Source: Pontibacter aydingkolensis
Lineage (GTDB): Bacteria > Bacteroidota > Bacteroidia > Cytophagales > Hymenobacteraceae
NCBI RefSeq assembly: GCF_019443125.1
Contig: NZ_JAHYXK010000002.1
Coordinates: 1-64,000 of the forward strand
Reading direction: 5' to 3'
DNA: 64,000 nucleotides
Of this stretch, positions 50,599 to 61,200 are shown piece by piece (position 1 is the first letter of the stretch; each line of letters opens with the position of its first letter). The translations under genes and the position numbers were made by a program. The notes beneath the pieces are model-generated. The model searched no databases, was not told the DNA's origin, and saw only the letters and a program-made list of their open reading frames with translations.

Positions 50599-51954
50599 AT
50601 GCCTACTTACAACAGAAACAGGCCAAGAGGAACAAGAGTATCCGGCAACAGAAACAGGGATAACAATACTTTAAAAAGGCGCACGGCTAAAACTCCTGCA
50701 GCAAAAAGGTTTGCCCGAACCAGGGGCCAGCGAGGCAGAAGGGTTACTGGGGCAACTGCCATAAAAAGTGCCCAGGGCAGGCTAAAGAACATCCGGCAAG
50801 CTTCTATTCTGACAGTTGCGATAACAGGCTTTATCATGTTGCTTTTTGCTCCCAGCGAAGTAAGCCAGGCACAGGACGACACACTGCAGCAACCCACCGC
50901 ACAAGACACAGCTATAGTCGCAGAGCAGGCTGCAGCTGATACCATTGCCAACACTGCTTCTGCTGTTGCGGCAAGCAAAGAGGCGGCCGGCGAGGCTATA
51001 AGCTCCTTGCAAAGCCTTTGGAAAAGCTTTCTGTATAACCTCCCTAAATTGCTCATTGCCATCGGTACCCTTATTCTGGCATGGCTCTTTTTAAAGCTGC
51101 TAAAGGCTGTACTGCAGCGAGCATTAGGCCGGTGGCAAAGCTCTAGTGCCATCATATCGCTTATTTCTATTGGGGTGTGGCTGCTGGCGATTGGGATTGC
51201 CATTAGTGTGGTGGCTGGCGATATCCGTGCCTTGGTAGGCTCGCTTGGGTTGATAGGCCTGGCCTTGTCCTGGTCGTTGCAAACGCCTATTGAGAGCTTT
51301 ACCGGGTGGCTGCTCAACTCTTTTCAAGGCTATTACCGCGTCGGGGACCGCGTTCGGGTAGGCGATGTATTCGGGGATGTGTACCGTATTGATTTCCTGA
51401 CCACCACCGTTTGGGAAATTGGCGCACCCTACCAGCCAGGCTTTGTCTATGCCGAGCAGCCAACTGGCCGCCTGGTTACATTCCCCAACAACGAGATAGT
51501 TACAGGCACGGTAATAAACTTAACACGCGATTTCCCTTTTGTGTGGGACGAGTTGGCTGTAGCCATTGCCAATGAGTCGGATATAACGCTTGCCATGGAG
51601 GTATTAGGCAATGTTGCTGAAGACCTGCTCGGGAATTACATGGTAACGCCTGCCAGGAATTACGCCAAGTTACTTAAACGCGCAGGCCTCGGCGAGAACG
51701 TAGCTGACAAACCCCAGGTATTTATTTCGATGGAAGACTCCTGGACCAACGTAACCATACGCTACCTGGTAGGTGCGCGGGAGCGCCGTAAATGGAAAAG
51801 TGAGTTAACCAAACGCATTATAGAGGAGGCAAACAAACCCGAATATCTGAAGAAGATCATCCCGGTTTACCCAAGGCAGCAAGTACAGTTTATTAACCCG
51901 GACGGCGTACCTGTAGAGGCAAAATTTACAGCAGATGGCAATAAAGAAGTATAA
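50599..51954 (+). CDS. MscS-type mechanosensitive channel with Arg-rich N-terminus
   Basis: 451 residues. The first 65 residues are very basic (MPTYNRNRPRGTRVSGNRNR and similar), ahead of a signal-peptide-like helix ending SQAQ (about 92). Then come three membrane helices, with TM3 carrying the Gly/Ala-rich pore SLGLIGLALSWSLQTPIESF, and the cytoplasmic MscS beta and alpha/beta domains (YYRVGDRVRVGDVFGDVYRI, LVTFPNNEIVTGTVINLT). It releases solutes upon osmotic downshock. No alternative start after the basic segment keeps the signal-like helix complete. Confidence 0.9.
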   Translation: MPTYNRNRPRGTRVSGNRNRDNNTLKRRTAKTPAAKRFARTRGQRGRRVTGATAIKSAQGRLKNIRQASILTVAITGFIMLLFAPSEVSQAQDDTLQQPTAQDTAIVAEQAAADTIANTASAVAASKEAAGEAISSLQSLWKSFLYNLPKLLIAIGTLILAWLFLKLLKAVLQRALGRWQSSSAIISLISIGVWLLAIGIAISVVAGDIRALVGSLGLIGLALSWSLQTPIESFTGWLLNSFQGYYRVGDRVRVGDVFGDVYRIDFLTTTVWEIGAPYQPGFVYAEQPTGRLVTFPNNEIVTGTVINLTRDFPFVWDELAVAIANESDITLAMEVLGNVAEDLLGNYMVTPARNYAKLLKRAGLGENVADKPQVFISMEDSWTNVTIRYLVGARERRKWKSELTKRIIEEANKPEYLKKIIPVYPRQQVQFINPDGVPVEAKFTADGNKEV

Positions 51955-52079
51955 ATAGAAGTAGAGTTCAGAGAGCCAAAATAATGCATCTTTTATCTTA
52001 TAAATATTAATAAACATGTACAATTAGTATATCTAAATCATTTAATATTGCACCCGGCTTTAAACTTCTAATACTGCAT

Positions 52080-52739
52080 ATGAAAACATCTTTTACGGTT
52101 ATCTTCTTTCCAATATTATTGACTGTTGCATTTATGACTCCCTCTTCTGCCTTAGCGCAGCGATTGTCCAGGCTTATGCAGGAGCGTAGTCAGCTTTACA
52201 GTGATTGGGAATATTATCAGGGTCAGAACAATGCTTTTTTCGGAGGTAAATCCAGCAGTGACCTTTCCAATATTATCAAGGTACAGAAAAGCATTATCGA
52301 CAAGGACAATGAAATAATGGAGGAAATTAGAAGCCTAAATGTTAATACACAAAAAGGATTAAGGGCAGAACTTGAGGCAGCCCAGGATCAGTTAGCATCT
52401 TACAAGACTAAAATTGGTAACTTAGAAACACAACTCGCTGCTACAACTGAGCTTTACAATAATAGTCTCACAGATACAGCAAGTCAGAGTAGTTATAAAA
52501 ATACAGCTTTTGTGTTCACACTTTTGCTGCTGGGTAGCACTGCATTTTTGGCTTTGAAGCTTAAGAAAGCAACCGCTCGCCGAGAAGAATTATCTGAACT
52601 TTCTTTATCAAGCAGAATTACATATAACGCAGATGATTACATAACCAAGCTCGAGAAAATAGGTAAACTAAAAGAAAATGGGCTTATTACTGAAGAAGAC
52701 TATAAAGCACAGAAAGACAAAATCCTGGCGGCACTGTAG
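52080..52739 (+). CDS. SHOCT-domain membrane protein with coiled coil
   Basis: 219 residues. Signal peptide 1-26 (ends LAQ), a long helical region predicted as coiled coil (about 70-135, RAELEAAQDQLASYKTKIGN), one membrane helix (about 146-163), then a C-terminal SHOCT domain: ITKLEKIGKLKENGLITEED, ending KILAAL. SHOCT modules mark interaction surfaces of unknown partner. AT-rich codon use compared with mscS. Followed by a strong terminator. Confidence 0.88.
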   Translation: MKTSFTVIFFPILLTVAFMTPSSALAQRLSRLMQERSQLYSDWEYYQGQNNAFFGGKSSSDLSNIIKVQKSIIDKDNEIMEEIRSLNVNTQKGLRAELEAAQDQLASYKTKIGNLETQLAATTELYNNSLTDTASQSSYKNTAFVFTLLLLGSTAFLALKLKKATARREELSELSLSSRITYNADDYITKLEKIGKLKENGLITEEDYKAQKDKILAAL

Positions 52740-52768
52740 TTTAAAAACATATTGCCCCTAAAAGTATA

Positions 52769-52800
52769 AAAAGCCTGCAGCCACGGTTGCAGGCTTTTTT
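52769..52800 (+). terminator. Terminator after the SHOCT gene
   Basis: AAAAGCCTGCA pairs with TGCAGGCTTTT over a 9-nt loop and ends in a T-run of six. Confidence 0.92.
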
Positions 52801-52915
52801 GCATTGCTACTTAACAATAGGCACGGCACTATTCAATAAGACTTAAAGTATTGGTATATTGCTTTACCTGTTAAAGTATAAGTTAATGGCCTAGGCCTGT
52901 AATACCAACTCGCAC

Positions 52916-53848
52916 GTGCAACAGCCTCCTGAACCTAAAGCTAAAGTAAAGACTCGCCTTGCCCCAACGCCCAGCGGCTACCTGCACCTCGGCAACGCGT
53001 TGTCGTTTGCGATTACGTGGGCACTAACCCGTAAGCAGCAAGGTATACTTGCGCTCCGCATTGACGACCTCGACAATGCCCGCTTCCGCCCCGAATACCT
53101 CCAGGATATCTTTGACACGATCAGCTTTATGGGCATTGACTACGACGAAGGCCCGCGAAGCCCTGCAGACTTTTACGAAGATCATTCACAGCACCAGCGG
53201 CTTTCCTGCTACCAGGATCTGCTCAACAAGTTAGTGGAAAAGGATATGGTATATGCCTGCCCCTGCTCCCGCACTCAAATCGCAGAAGTATCACCAAATG
53301 GATTATACCCGCTTACCTGCCGTGATGAAGGGCTGGCCTTAGATACTGCCGAAACTGCCTGGCGCGTGCGTGTTCCGGAAGATACTGTCATCAGCTTTCA
53401 TGACCAGCTGCTGGGTAACTGCACTGTAGCCCTCCACCTGGAGATGCCCGACTTTGTAGTTCGCCGCAAAGACGATATCCCGGCTTACCAGATTACCTCT
53501 CTCTGCGACGACCTGGAGATGGGCATAAACCTGATCGTGCGCGGCGAGGACCTGATGATCTCCACGGCTGCGCAGCTGTTCCTCGCAGAACAAGTCGGGG
53601 CAACTGCTTTCACAAACGCGCAATTCATACATCACCCTATCATACTAACAGACTCCGGCAGTAAGCTATCCAAATCCGACGATGCATTATCCATAACCGA
53701 GATGCGGAGTACTGGCCTTACAACTAAAGAACTGTGGGCAAAGCTGGCTTATACTTTAGGCTGGCAGGATGCAAACATAACCAACGCGGAAAGCTTCCTG
53801 AAAAGGTTCACCCTCGAAGGTTTGCCCCGGCATATCAGGCAAGTATAG
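52916..53848 (+). CDS. gluQ: Glutamyl-Q tRNA(Asp) synthetase-like protein
   Basis: 310 residues: the catalytic half of a glutamyl-tRNA synthetase without anticodon-binding domain. Seen: RLAPTPSGYLHLGNA with the HIGH variant HLGN, DDLDNARFRPEY, the zinc motif CPC ... YPLTC (CxC-Yx3C), and the KMSKS variant SKLSKSDD. GluQ enzymes charge queuosine in tRNA-Asp with glutamate. The start is GTG 52916. A partial GluRS of other specificity cannot be excluded, but the zinc motif favours GluQ. Confidence 0.88.
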   Translation: MQQPPEPKAKVKTRLAPTPSGYLHLGNALSFAITWALTRKQQGILALRIDDLDNARFRPEYLQDIFDTISFMGIDYDEGPRSPADFYEDHSQHQRLSCYQDLLNKLVEKDMVYACPCSRTQIAEVSPNGLYPLTCRDEGLALDTAETAWRVRVPEDTVISFHDQLLGNCTVALHLEMPDFVVRRKDDIPAYQITSLCDDLEMGINLIVRGEDLMISTAAQLFLAEQVGATAFTNAQFIHHPIILTDSGSKLSKSDDALSITEMRSTGLTTKELWAKLAYTLGWQDANITNAESFLKRFTLEGLPRHIRQV

Positions 53849-53913
53849 CTGGCTTACTAAACTAAACCTGCGCTAAAAGCAACTTACATGCACTTACCAA
53901 AAGTATAAAAGAG

Positions 53914-53921
53914 TACCTTTG
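53914..53921 (+). promoter_or_regulatory. Candidate -7 box of the J-domain gene
   Basis: TACCTTTG fits TAnnTTTG, 26 bp before the ATG; -33 not obvious. Confidence 0.35.
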
Positions 53922-53946
53922 CCGTATTTATACTTATACTTTCCGC

Positions 53947-55008
53947 ATGCCCGTTTCCAATAAGCCCGTACCAAACCTTACGCCACAAATTGCCCCGCCA
54001 GGTAACCGAAAACTGAGCAAACTGCAGCAGGAGTTCAACGCTAAAACAGAGCAGATCGGGCAACTGAAGCAGGAAATAACCACCAGGCAGGAAAGTATAA
54101 ACCAGGCTCAAAAGCGCATCGAAAAAGAGCTTCGCCCCATTATAGAGCAGCAACTGGAGAAGCGCGTGGACTTAGCACACCTCTTAGATGAAGCCTTCTC
54201 ACTTCCCATTTTCAGCATCCGTGAAAAGCTAAAGCTTTCTGCACTTATCGAGAATATCACCTTCGACCTCATCTCGAACTATGAGCGCCGGGATATGATT
54301 AACCTACACGACAAGTACGCCGAAGTACCTTACGCGGAACGTGATCTGTACATCTCGGAAGAATCAGACGAAAGCATAATTAACGATGTACCAACTGTAG
54401 AAGGCAATTTTGATGACCTGGATGATTTTGAGCGCATACAAGCCCAGCTAGACCGGGAGGAAGAGCAGCGTGAGCAGGAAAAACAGAACCGTCAGAAAAG
54501 CCGCAAAACAAAGGCGCAGTTAGCCAAAGAAGCCCAGGCAAAAGCCGAACTCAGCAACATCAGCAAAGCCAGCCGCCGCGTGTACACCGAACTGGCCAAA
54601 CAACTGCACCCCGACAAAGAGCGCGACGAGACCAAACGCGCCTGGAAAGAAGAGGCTATGAAACGCGTAACTCAAGCCTACCACCACGACGACTTTTTTG
54701 AGCTGCTGCGCCTGCAGATGGAGTTTATGCAGGAACAGGGCCAGGCTCTGGATCAGTTAGCCGATGAGCAACTTGCGTATTACGTGCAAATACTAACAGA
54801 CCAGGTAAATGAGTTGAAGGCAGAACTGCAGGACATGCTAACCGGCCCGAATGCAGGCTTTTATTCCCGCTTTGGCGGAACCCCCAAGCAAATGAACCAG
54901 AAATTTAAAGCTGCCAAAGAAGACCTGCTAAAAGAGTTGGAGCAACTAAAGCTAAACTTAAAAACCCTACAGGACAATCCCCAAATGATCAGAGTGCTTT
55001 TAAAATAG
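53947..55008 (+). CDS. J-domain protein with long coiled-coil regions
   Basis: 353 residues. The N-terminal 200 residues are mostly helical coiled coil (LSKLQQEFNAKTEQIGQLKQ, RIEKELRPIIEQQLEKRVDL), then a J-domain at about 205-265 with the DnaK-activating HPD in LAKQLHPDKERDE, then a C-terminal helical tail ending LQDNPQMIRVLLK. It lacks the Gly/Phe and zinc domains of DnaJ, so it is a class III co-chaperone of unknown client. A short duplicated copy of its tail lies 650 bp downstream. Confidence 0.88.
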   Translation: MPVSNKPVPNLTPQIAPPGNRKLSKLQQEFNAKTEQIGQLKQEITTRQESINQAQKRIEKELRPIIEQQLEKRVDLAHLLDEAFSLPIFSIREKLKLSALIENITFDLISNYERRDMINLHDKYAEVPYAERDLYISEESDESIINDVPTVEGNFDDLDDFERIQAQLDREEEQREQEKQNRQKSRKTKAQLAKEAQAKAELSNISKASRRVYTELAKQLHPDKERDETKRAWKEEAMKRVTQAYHHDDFFELLRLQMEFMQEQGQALDQLADEQLAYYVQILTDQVNELKAELQDMLTGPNAGFYSRFGGTPKQMNQKFKAAKEDLLKELEQLKLNLKTLQDNPQMIRVLLK

Positions 55009-55141
55009 GTTCACTCAAAAGACCTCACAGTGTTTAAAACCCTATGAGTGTCTGGTGGAATGGCAGTTTAAGCGCAGCGAAACCTTGTGGTTGGGGAAAT
55101 GTAAATTACGTTAGCATATATCCTATCCTACAAAAAATATA

Positions 55142-55185
55142 CCCTATGCTGCAAGTATAACGGAAGTATAGCTTGCAGCATGGGG
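55142..55185. terminator. Bidirectional hairpin between convergent genes
   Basis: CCC-T-ATGCTGCAAG (55142-55155) pairs with CTTGCAGCAT-G-GGG (55172-55185), one wobble, 16-nt loop. It lies between the J-domain gene and the DUF805 gene, but neither side has a long T-tract. Confidence 0.5.
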
Positions 55186-55222
55186 TATTGCAATAAGCAG
55201 AAAACAGGTAAGTAACTATAAA

Positions 55223-55558
55223 TTAAAAAGCTTCTGCCTCCAGTTCAAAGTCTTGTGAACATTTCGGGTCCGGGCCAAATCTGTTGCTTCCCTCGTCACC
55301 TGCGGCAAACAGCATCCAAAGTCCGTAGAAAGGGATAAGCTGATAAAAGCCGGAATTGTCTCTGTCGTGACATCTTTTGGCGCCCTGCGCCCACAAGAAC
55401 CATAGCATTGGAATGTACAAAACTCCCAGGGCTAAAGTAGTCTCATTTATCATCATGCCTGCATTAACCGCAAAAGAAATAACAGTATAAATAATTAAGG
55501 AAATCCCGAACTCTGTTCTTCTGATTCTTCCGGAGAATGAAAATGGGTTTTTAAACAT
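55223..55558 (-). CDS. DUF805 family membrane protein
   Basis: 111 residues. The start MFKNPFSFSGRIRRTEFGIS and motif RCHDRDNSGFYQLIPFYGLW are diagnostic of DUF805, with three to four membrane helices between and after. A short acidic tail with GSNRFGPDPK ends the protein, as usual in the family. Function unknown. Confidence 0.92.
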   Translation of the reverse strand: MFKNPFSFSGRIRRTEFGISLIIYTVISFAVNAGMMINETTLALGVLYIPMLWFLWAQGAKRCHDRDNSGFYQLIPFYGLWMLFAAGDEGSNRFGPDPKCSQDFELEAEAF

Positions 55559-55655
55559 ATAAGATCATTTAAGTTTGTTATATACCAATATAAGTTTTTT
55601 CTATATAACATCCAAAGTATGGTAGATATTTTCTGGAAAGAAGCCCTGGCTTCGC

Positions 55656-55700
55656 ACGTTGCAGGATGATCCGCAGATGATTAGGGTGTTGTTGAAGTAA
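55656..55700 (+). pseudogene. Duplicated C-terminal tail of the J-domain gene
   Basis: The frame ends TLQDDPQMIRVLLK followed by TAA, against TLQDNPQMIRVLLK and a stop at the true gene end (54963-55008). One residue in fourteen differs, while the codons differ at many third positions, so this is an old duplicated fragment or the last trace of a tandem paralogue, not a recent copy. Upstream of it the similarity stops at once. Confidence 0.75.
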
Positions 55701-55933
55701 GAATGATATATACTTGCTGATAAAACACATCTTCAGGCCATTTCTCCGGATTGCTCAGATTCATTCCGGATAATGTGGTCGTGGAAGGATCGCTGCCATG
55801 AGAAGTCTGGTAAACCTGCTGCCCTTGTTAGTTTGGTTGTGGTGGTTTTGTAAGCCCCTATTAGCTCCGAGAGAGATTTTATTTTAAGAGATGTAGAAGT
55901 ATGGATTCCTGTTTCATCCTGCAGCCCTCGCGC

Positions 55934-55953
55934 GGACAGGTCGCGACCTGTCC
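55934..55953. repeat. REP-like palindrome copy 2
   Basis: GGACAGGTCGCGACCTGTCC is a perfect 20-bp palindrome followed by CTACAA, matching the unit at 28284-28303. The region 55701-56059 has no other supported feature. Confidence 0.85.
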
Positions 55954-56059
55954 CTACAAGAAAACTCAATTTACGAAGCGGCAACTGGTGGTGAAGTATG
56001 GTAGTATGCTTTGCTAAAGGCGGTGTAGAGGTCGGATTGCAAATTCTATCAGCAGTAAG

Positions 56060-58027
56060 TTACCTTACAAGCTCTACCCAACCTTTAACTTCTACTCCAT
56101 CTATTATTACCATATAATAGTATGTTCCACTTGGAGAGCCAGATCCGTCCCACCCTTTTCTTCCATCCTCAATAAAAGCTATTTGATTACCTAGCCTATT
56201 AAAAATTTTAATTTGGTAAGGTATGTCACCTGTATAGTCAGCTATATTAAAAGTATCATTTTTCTGATCTCCGTTCGGAGTAAAGATGTTAGGCACAATA
56301 AAGCTGTGTTTACCCCCTTCTACTGTTAAGGTGCCATTACAAAGTTCAACACAGCCCGCTCCATCTGTTACTCTAACAGTTACATTATAAACGCCAGGTT
56401 TTGAATAAGTATACTTTAAATTAGGTGTTGATGTAGTTTTAATTTCTCCATTTCCCAAGTCCCATTTGTATGTTGCAGGAGAGACTACATTTCTTGCGGT
56501 TGCACTTAATGTTACGCTGCTAAGGGCCGAAGCGGTCTGTGTAATATTGCAGACTAAACCTATAGTGGGTGGCGGCGCATAAACATTAATGTTATTTATT
56601 TTAGTAATAAACATATCCTCCGTCAAAAGCCCCATCCCAGCAGCATTTGCTCCACCAATATTTAGGACTTCTATATTTTCGAATGTAGCATCACCCCTAA
56701 AAACCCCTAGGCCATAAACGTTATTAGCCATATCTAATTTAATATCTAAGCCCCAGATTCCGAACAAGCCTTTTATTTCTTTTATCCACTGCAAATCACC
56801 TACAGCATCTTGACTTATAATAAAAGTATCCTCATTACTACTTTTACTCCTCAACTCCACGCAGTCAATTCTTGCCTTAGGTTTAAAATATCCTATTGCA
56901 TAAACTCTGTTGTTGTTATCAACTGCCATGGCTTTACAATACCCATTTTCGACTATGGAGTTTAATGCATAAGCATCGCCATTGGGTTTAAATTTAGCCA
57001 CATATGACCCAAAGCCTTTTGAATTTGAAATCCCTCCTATTGTTAACTCGTTAGTCCACAATAACAGATATGGATTATTTTTATTATCTACTACCAGGTC
57101 AGTGACTGTATCGTAATATCTGCCACCCAAAATCTTATACCAAATCCGCTGCCCATCTGAATTTAGCTTTACAAAAAACACATCATCTCCTTGGCTTTCA
57201 ACTTGTTCCCCACCAATGTTCATAGTCCCGTTAAAGACCCCAGCATAATAAATATTTCCGCCAGCATCTGTTGACAAGCCTGCTACAGTGAACTGCCCTC
57301 CCGAAACCATACCAGAAGTATGAAAATTACTTAATTGTGAGCTGGCCCATAAAGTATTTCCATCAGTACTGAATTTTGCTAAAAACAGGCTGTAGCTTTT
57401 CCCATCATTCTTTAATGTAAGGTCGCCTATTTTCATTTCTCCCTTAAATGTACCCTCAATTATTATGTTCCCTTCTTTATCCAGTTTCATTAAGCCTGGG
57501 GTTTGGATACTATGCCCGCTGTTATAAGATTGCTTAACCCAAATTGGATTACCTTTAGAATCATACTTTGCCAGAAAATACTCGTGCTCATTGCCTTTAG
57601 AGGCTAAACTAATGTCACCAATTTTACAGGAGTTACTATCAAATATCTTACTAAAAAAGCCTAAGATATAGATATTCCCATGGGCGTCTACGGCAATTTC
57701 TTGTGCATATTCATTACCTGTTCCACCATCTTTCTTCAGCCATAAAAGCTTACCTTTCGCATCATACTTAGCAATGAAAATATCTCCATAATGGTATACA
57801 CCCGATGAAACAATTTCTATGTCATCAAACATGACCTTATTATGAAAAGCTCCTGCTACATAAGTATTCCCATATGCATCAACATGAATTTTTCCTGGAT
57901 ATATGGATCCAACTTTTGTATCACCTCCTGCTGATTTAATCCACTCAAAATTTTGTGCATTAGTTTTATGGCCAGGAAATAAGCATAGGGTAATTACAAT
58001 GAAAGTGGCGACACAGATTCTAGCCAT
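56060..58027 (-). CDS. T9SS-secreted SBBP-repeat/PKD protein with type-B sorting domain
   Basis: The frame reaches 58150, but ATG 58027 gives a clean signal peptide (MARICVATFIVITLCLFPGH, cleaved after TNAQ). About 655 residues. Several beta-propeller-like SBBP repeats (FIAKYDAKGKLLWLKKDGG, FLAKYDSKGNPIWVKQ, FFVKLNSDGQRIWYK), one PKD domain (TYKWDLGNGEIKTTST, KPGVYNVTVRVTD), then the type-B T9SS C-terminal domain with FIVPNIFTPNGDQKNDTF and WDGSGSPSGTYYYMV. Expected at the cell surface or medium. Confidence 0.93.
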   Translation of the reverse strand: MARICVATFIVITLCLFPGHKTNAQNFEWIKSAGGDTKVGSIYPGKIHVDAYGNTYVAGAFHNKVMFDDIEIVSSGVYHYGDIFIAKYDAKGKLLWLKKDGGTGNEYAQEIAVDAHGNIYILGFFSKIFDSNSCKIGDISLASKGNEHEYFLAKYDSKGNPIWVKQSYNSGHSIQTPGLMKLDKEGNIIIEGTFKGEMKIGDLTLKNDGKSYSLFLAKFSTDGNTLWASSQLSNFHTSGMVSGGQFTVAGLSTDAGGNIYYAGVFNGTMNIGGEQVESQGDDVFFVKLNSDGQRIWYKILGGRYYDTVTDLVVDNKNNPYLLLWTNELTIGGISNSKGFGSYVAKFKPNGDAYALNSIVENGYCKAMAVDNNNRVYAIGYFKPKARIDCVELRSKSSNEDTFIISQDAVGDLQWIKEIKGLFGIWGLDIKLDMANNVYGLGVFRGDATFENIEVLNIGGANAAGMGLLTEDMFITKINNINVYAPPPTIGLVCNITQTASALSSVTLSATARNVVSPATYKWDLGNGEIKTTSTPNLKYTYSKPGVYNVTVRVTDGAGCVELCNGTLTVEGGKHSFIVPNIFTPNGDQKNDTFNIADYTGDIPYQIKIFNRLGNQIAFIEDGRKGWDGSGSPSGTYYYMVIIDGVEVKGWVELVR

Positions 58028-58193
58028 GCAAAGGTTAAGTATTGGTAATATTTTTACAAAGTAAAGGGCATAAATGCGAATCTGGCAATAAAAATTTTGA
58101 CTGCCAAAATAGACACTATCATTATCATATAAATGTGTTTCCCTCCGCAACCTTCTCCTCCATTTCCCTGTTCCAACAAAACATTAACTTCCG

Positions 58194-58201
58194 TATCTTT
58201 G
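58194..58201 (+). promoter_or_regulatory. Candidate -7 box of mfd
   Basis: TATCTTTG fits TAnnTTTG, 78 bp before the mfd ATG; no clear -33. Confidence 0.4.
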
Positions 58202-58278
58202 TAAATAACGATCAGCAGAACACGACTTGGTAAAAGTCCTGTGTTCTGCCTTTGCTGTTTTGTGACTTTTAGACCAGA

Positions 58279-61200
58279 ATGAAAGTAACCGATTTTTTAG
58301 AACTGTACCGCCTCGACAGCGTGGTGCAAACCATTGCCGAGCGTTTAAAAGCCAAAGAACCCTACCGCCTGCAACTAAAAGGCATGGCTGGCAGCCTGGA
58401 TGCGGTGTTGGCTTCGGCGGTTTATACTTTAAATAACCAACACCAACTCTTCGTTTTACACGACAAAGAGGAGGCTGCCTATTTTTACACCGACCTCAAA
58501 AACCTGCTCGGCGATACCCAGGAAATACTGCTTTTCCCGACATCATACAAGCGGCCCTATAGCTTCGACGATACCGAGAATGCTAACATTCTGATGCGTG
58601 CCGAGGTGCTCAACCGCCTGAACCAGAAAACCGGCAAAGGCGAACTGATCGTGACATACCCGGAGGCGCTTACCGAGAAAGTAATCAATAAAAAATCGCT
58701 GGTAGAGAATACGCTGGGTGCTAAAGTAGGCGAAAAGCTGGATGTAAATTTCCTGAGCGAGATGCTGGCAGAGTATGGCTTTGAGCGCACCGAGTTTGTG
58801 TACGAAGCAGGCCAATATGCCGTGCGCGGCGGCATTGTAGACGTATACTCTTACGCCAACGACTTGCCCTACCGTATCGAGTTGTTCGGTGATGAGATTG
58901 AAAGTATAAGAACCTTCGACCCGGACACGCAGCTGTCGGTAGAGACCAAGAAAAGCATCTCTATCATACCCAACGTACAAACCAAACTGCTGCAGGAAAC
59001 ACGCGAGGCTTTCCTTGATTTCCTTCCAAAAAACACCAACATCTGGTTTAAAGATGTGCGCCTTACACTGGACGTGATTGAAGAGTATTTTGACAAGGCA
59101 TCGCATGATTTTGAAAAGCTGATGGCAGGCAGCGGCGGCACGCAAATTGTGTCGGACCCGGAGCAGCTGTTCCAGACGCAGAAACAGTTCAAAAAGCTAC
59201 TCGACAACTTCAATGTGGTGGAAATGGGCAAGCGTTTCCACTTCAAAACAGCTGAGGTGATACAGCTGCAGGCCAAACCACAGCCATCGTTCAACAAGGA
59301 CTTTAACAGGCTGGTTAAAAACCTGCACGAGCAGCAGGGCGATGGTTTTGTAAACATCATCGCCACGGATTCGCCGCGCCAGATCAACCGACTCACCATG
59401 ATCTTCGATGAGCTGGACCATGATGTGCGTTTCCAGCACTTGCCAGTCTCGCTAAGCGAAGGCTTCATCGATCATACCTTAAAAATAACCTGCTACACCG
59501 ATCACCAGCTGTTCGACAGGTTCTACCAGCACAAGGCCAAGGAAGGGCATTCCAAGTCGAAGGCCATGACGCTGAAAGAGCTGCGTTCGCTGCACCCTGG
59601 CGATTATATTACGCACGTAGACTACGGCATTGGTCGCTTTGCCGGGCTGGAGAAAGTAGAAGTTGGCGGCCGTTTACAGGAAGCCATCCGACTGGTTTAC
59701 CGCGACGACGATTTGCTGTACGTGAGTATCCACTCGCTGCACAAGATCTCAAAGTATAGCGGCAAAGAGGGCGGGCCGCCAAGTATGAGCAAGCTGGGTT
59801 CGCCGGAGTGGGAGAACAAGAAGAAGAAGGTAAAGAGCAAAGTAAAGGATATTGCTCACGAGCTCATCAGCCTTTACGCCAAACGCAAGGCCGCCCCGGG
59901 CTTTGCCTACTCCAGAGATGGCTTTCTACAGGCCGAACTGGAGTCGTCGTTTATTTACGAGGATACTCCGGACCAGGCAAAATCTACGGAAGACGTAAAA
60001 GCCGATATGGAGCAGCCGCACCCAATGGACAGGTTGGTATGTGGCGATGTAGGCTTTGGTAAAACAGAAATAGCCATTCGTGCTGCCTTTAAAGCTGCCT
60101 GCGACGGAAAGCAGGTTGCCATACTAGTGCCTACAACTATACTTGCCATGCAGCACTTCCGAACGTTCCGCGACAGACTGGAGCAGTTTCCGGTTACTGT
60201 AGACTACATTAACCGCTTTAAAACGGCCAAGGATACAAAGGATACTTTAAAACGGGTAGCTGAAGGCAAAGTAGATATCCTGATCGGCACGCACCGTATT
60301 GTAAGCAAAGATGTGAAATTCAAAGACCTTGGCCTGCTAGTGATAGATGAGGAGCAGAAGTTTGGTGTAAAGACCAAGGATAAACTGAAGGAGATGCGCG
60401 TAAACGTGGATACTCTAACGCTTACAGCTACGCCTATTCCGCGAACGCTGCACTTCTCGCTGATGGGTGCCCGTGACCTGAGCGTGATAGCTACTCCACC
60501 GCCAAACCGCCAGCCGGTAAAAACAGAACTGCATGTATTTGACGAAGTGCTGATACGCGATGCAGTAGTAAACGAGATGAAGCGCGGCGGACAGGTGTTC
60601 TTTGTACATAACCGCATTAAGGATATTGAGGCGATTGCCGATATGATCCTGCGCCAGGTACCCGATGCTAAAGTAACATACGCCCACGGCCAGATGGACC
60701 CCGAAACGCTGGAAAAGCGCATGATGAAGTTCGTAAACGGCGAGTTTGATGTGCTGGTAAGTACAAACATCATCGAGTCTGGCCTGGATATTGAGAATGC
60801 CAACACTATCATCATCAACCGCGCACACATGTTTGGCTTATCAGATTTGCACCAGATGCGTGGCCGCGTGGGTCGCTCAAACAAAAAAGCTTATTGCTAC
60901 CTGCTCACCCCACCAGTAGCCGGCCTTCCAAGCGATGCCCGTAAACGACTGAGCACGCTGGAAGAATTCTCTGATCTGGGTGAAGGCTTTAAGATTGCCA
61001 TGCGCGACCTGGACATTCGTGGAGCCGGTAACCTGCTGGGTGGCGAACAAAGCGGCTTCATCACCGATCTTGGTTTTGAAATGTATCACCAGGTGCTCGA
61101 CGATGCTATCAAAGAACTGAAGGAAACTGAGTTCAGGGAGCTGTTCCTGGGCGATAATCTGGCAGAGTTTATAGAGCCTGTACGCGACTGTAATATTGAG

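Noticed and set aside
58543-59145. 200-codon minus-strand ORF opposite mfd
   Set aside because: Antisense to the N-terminal part of Mfd; an artefact of codon bias in a well-supported gene.
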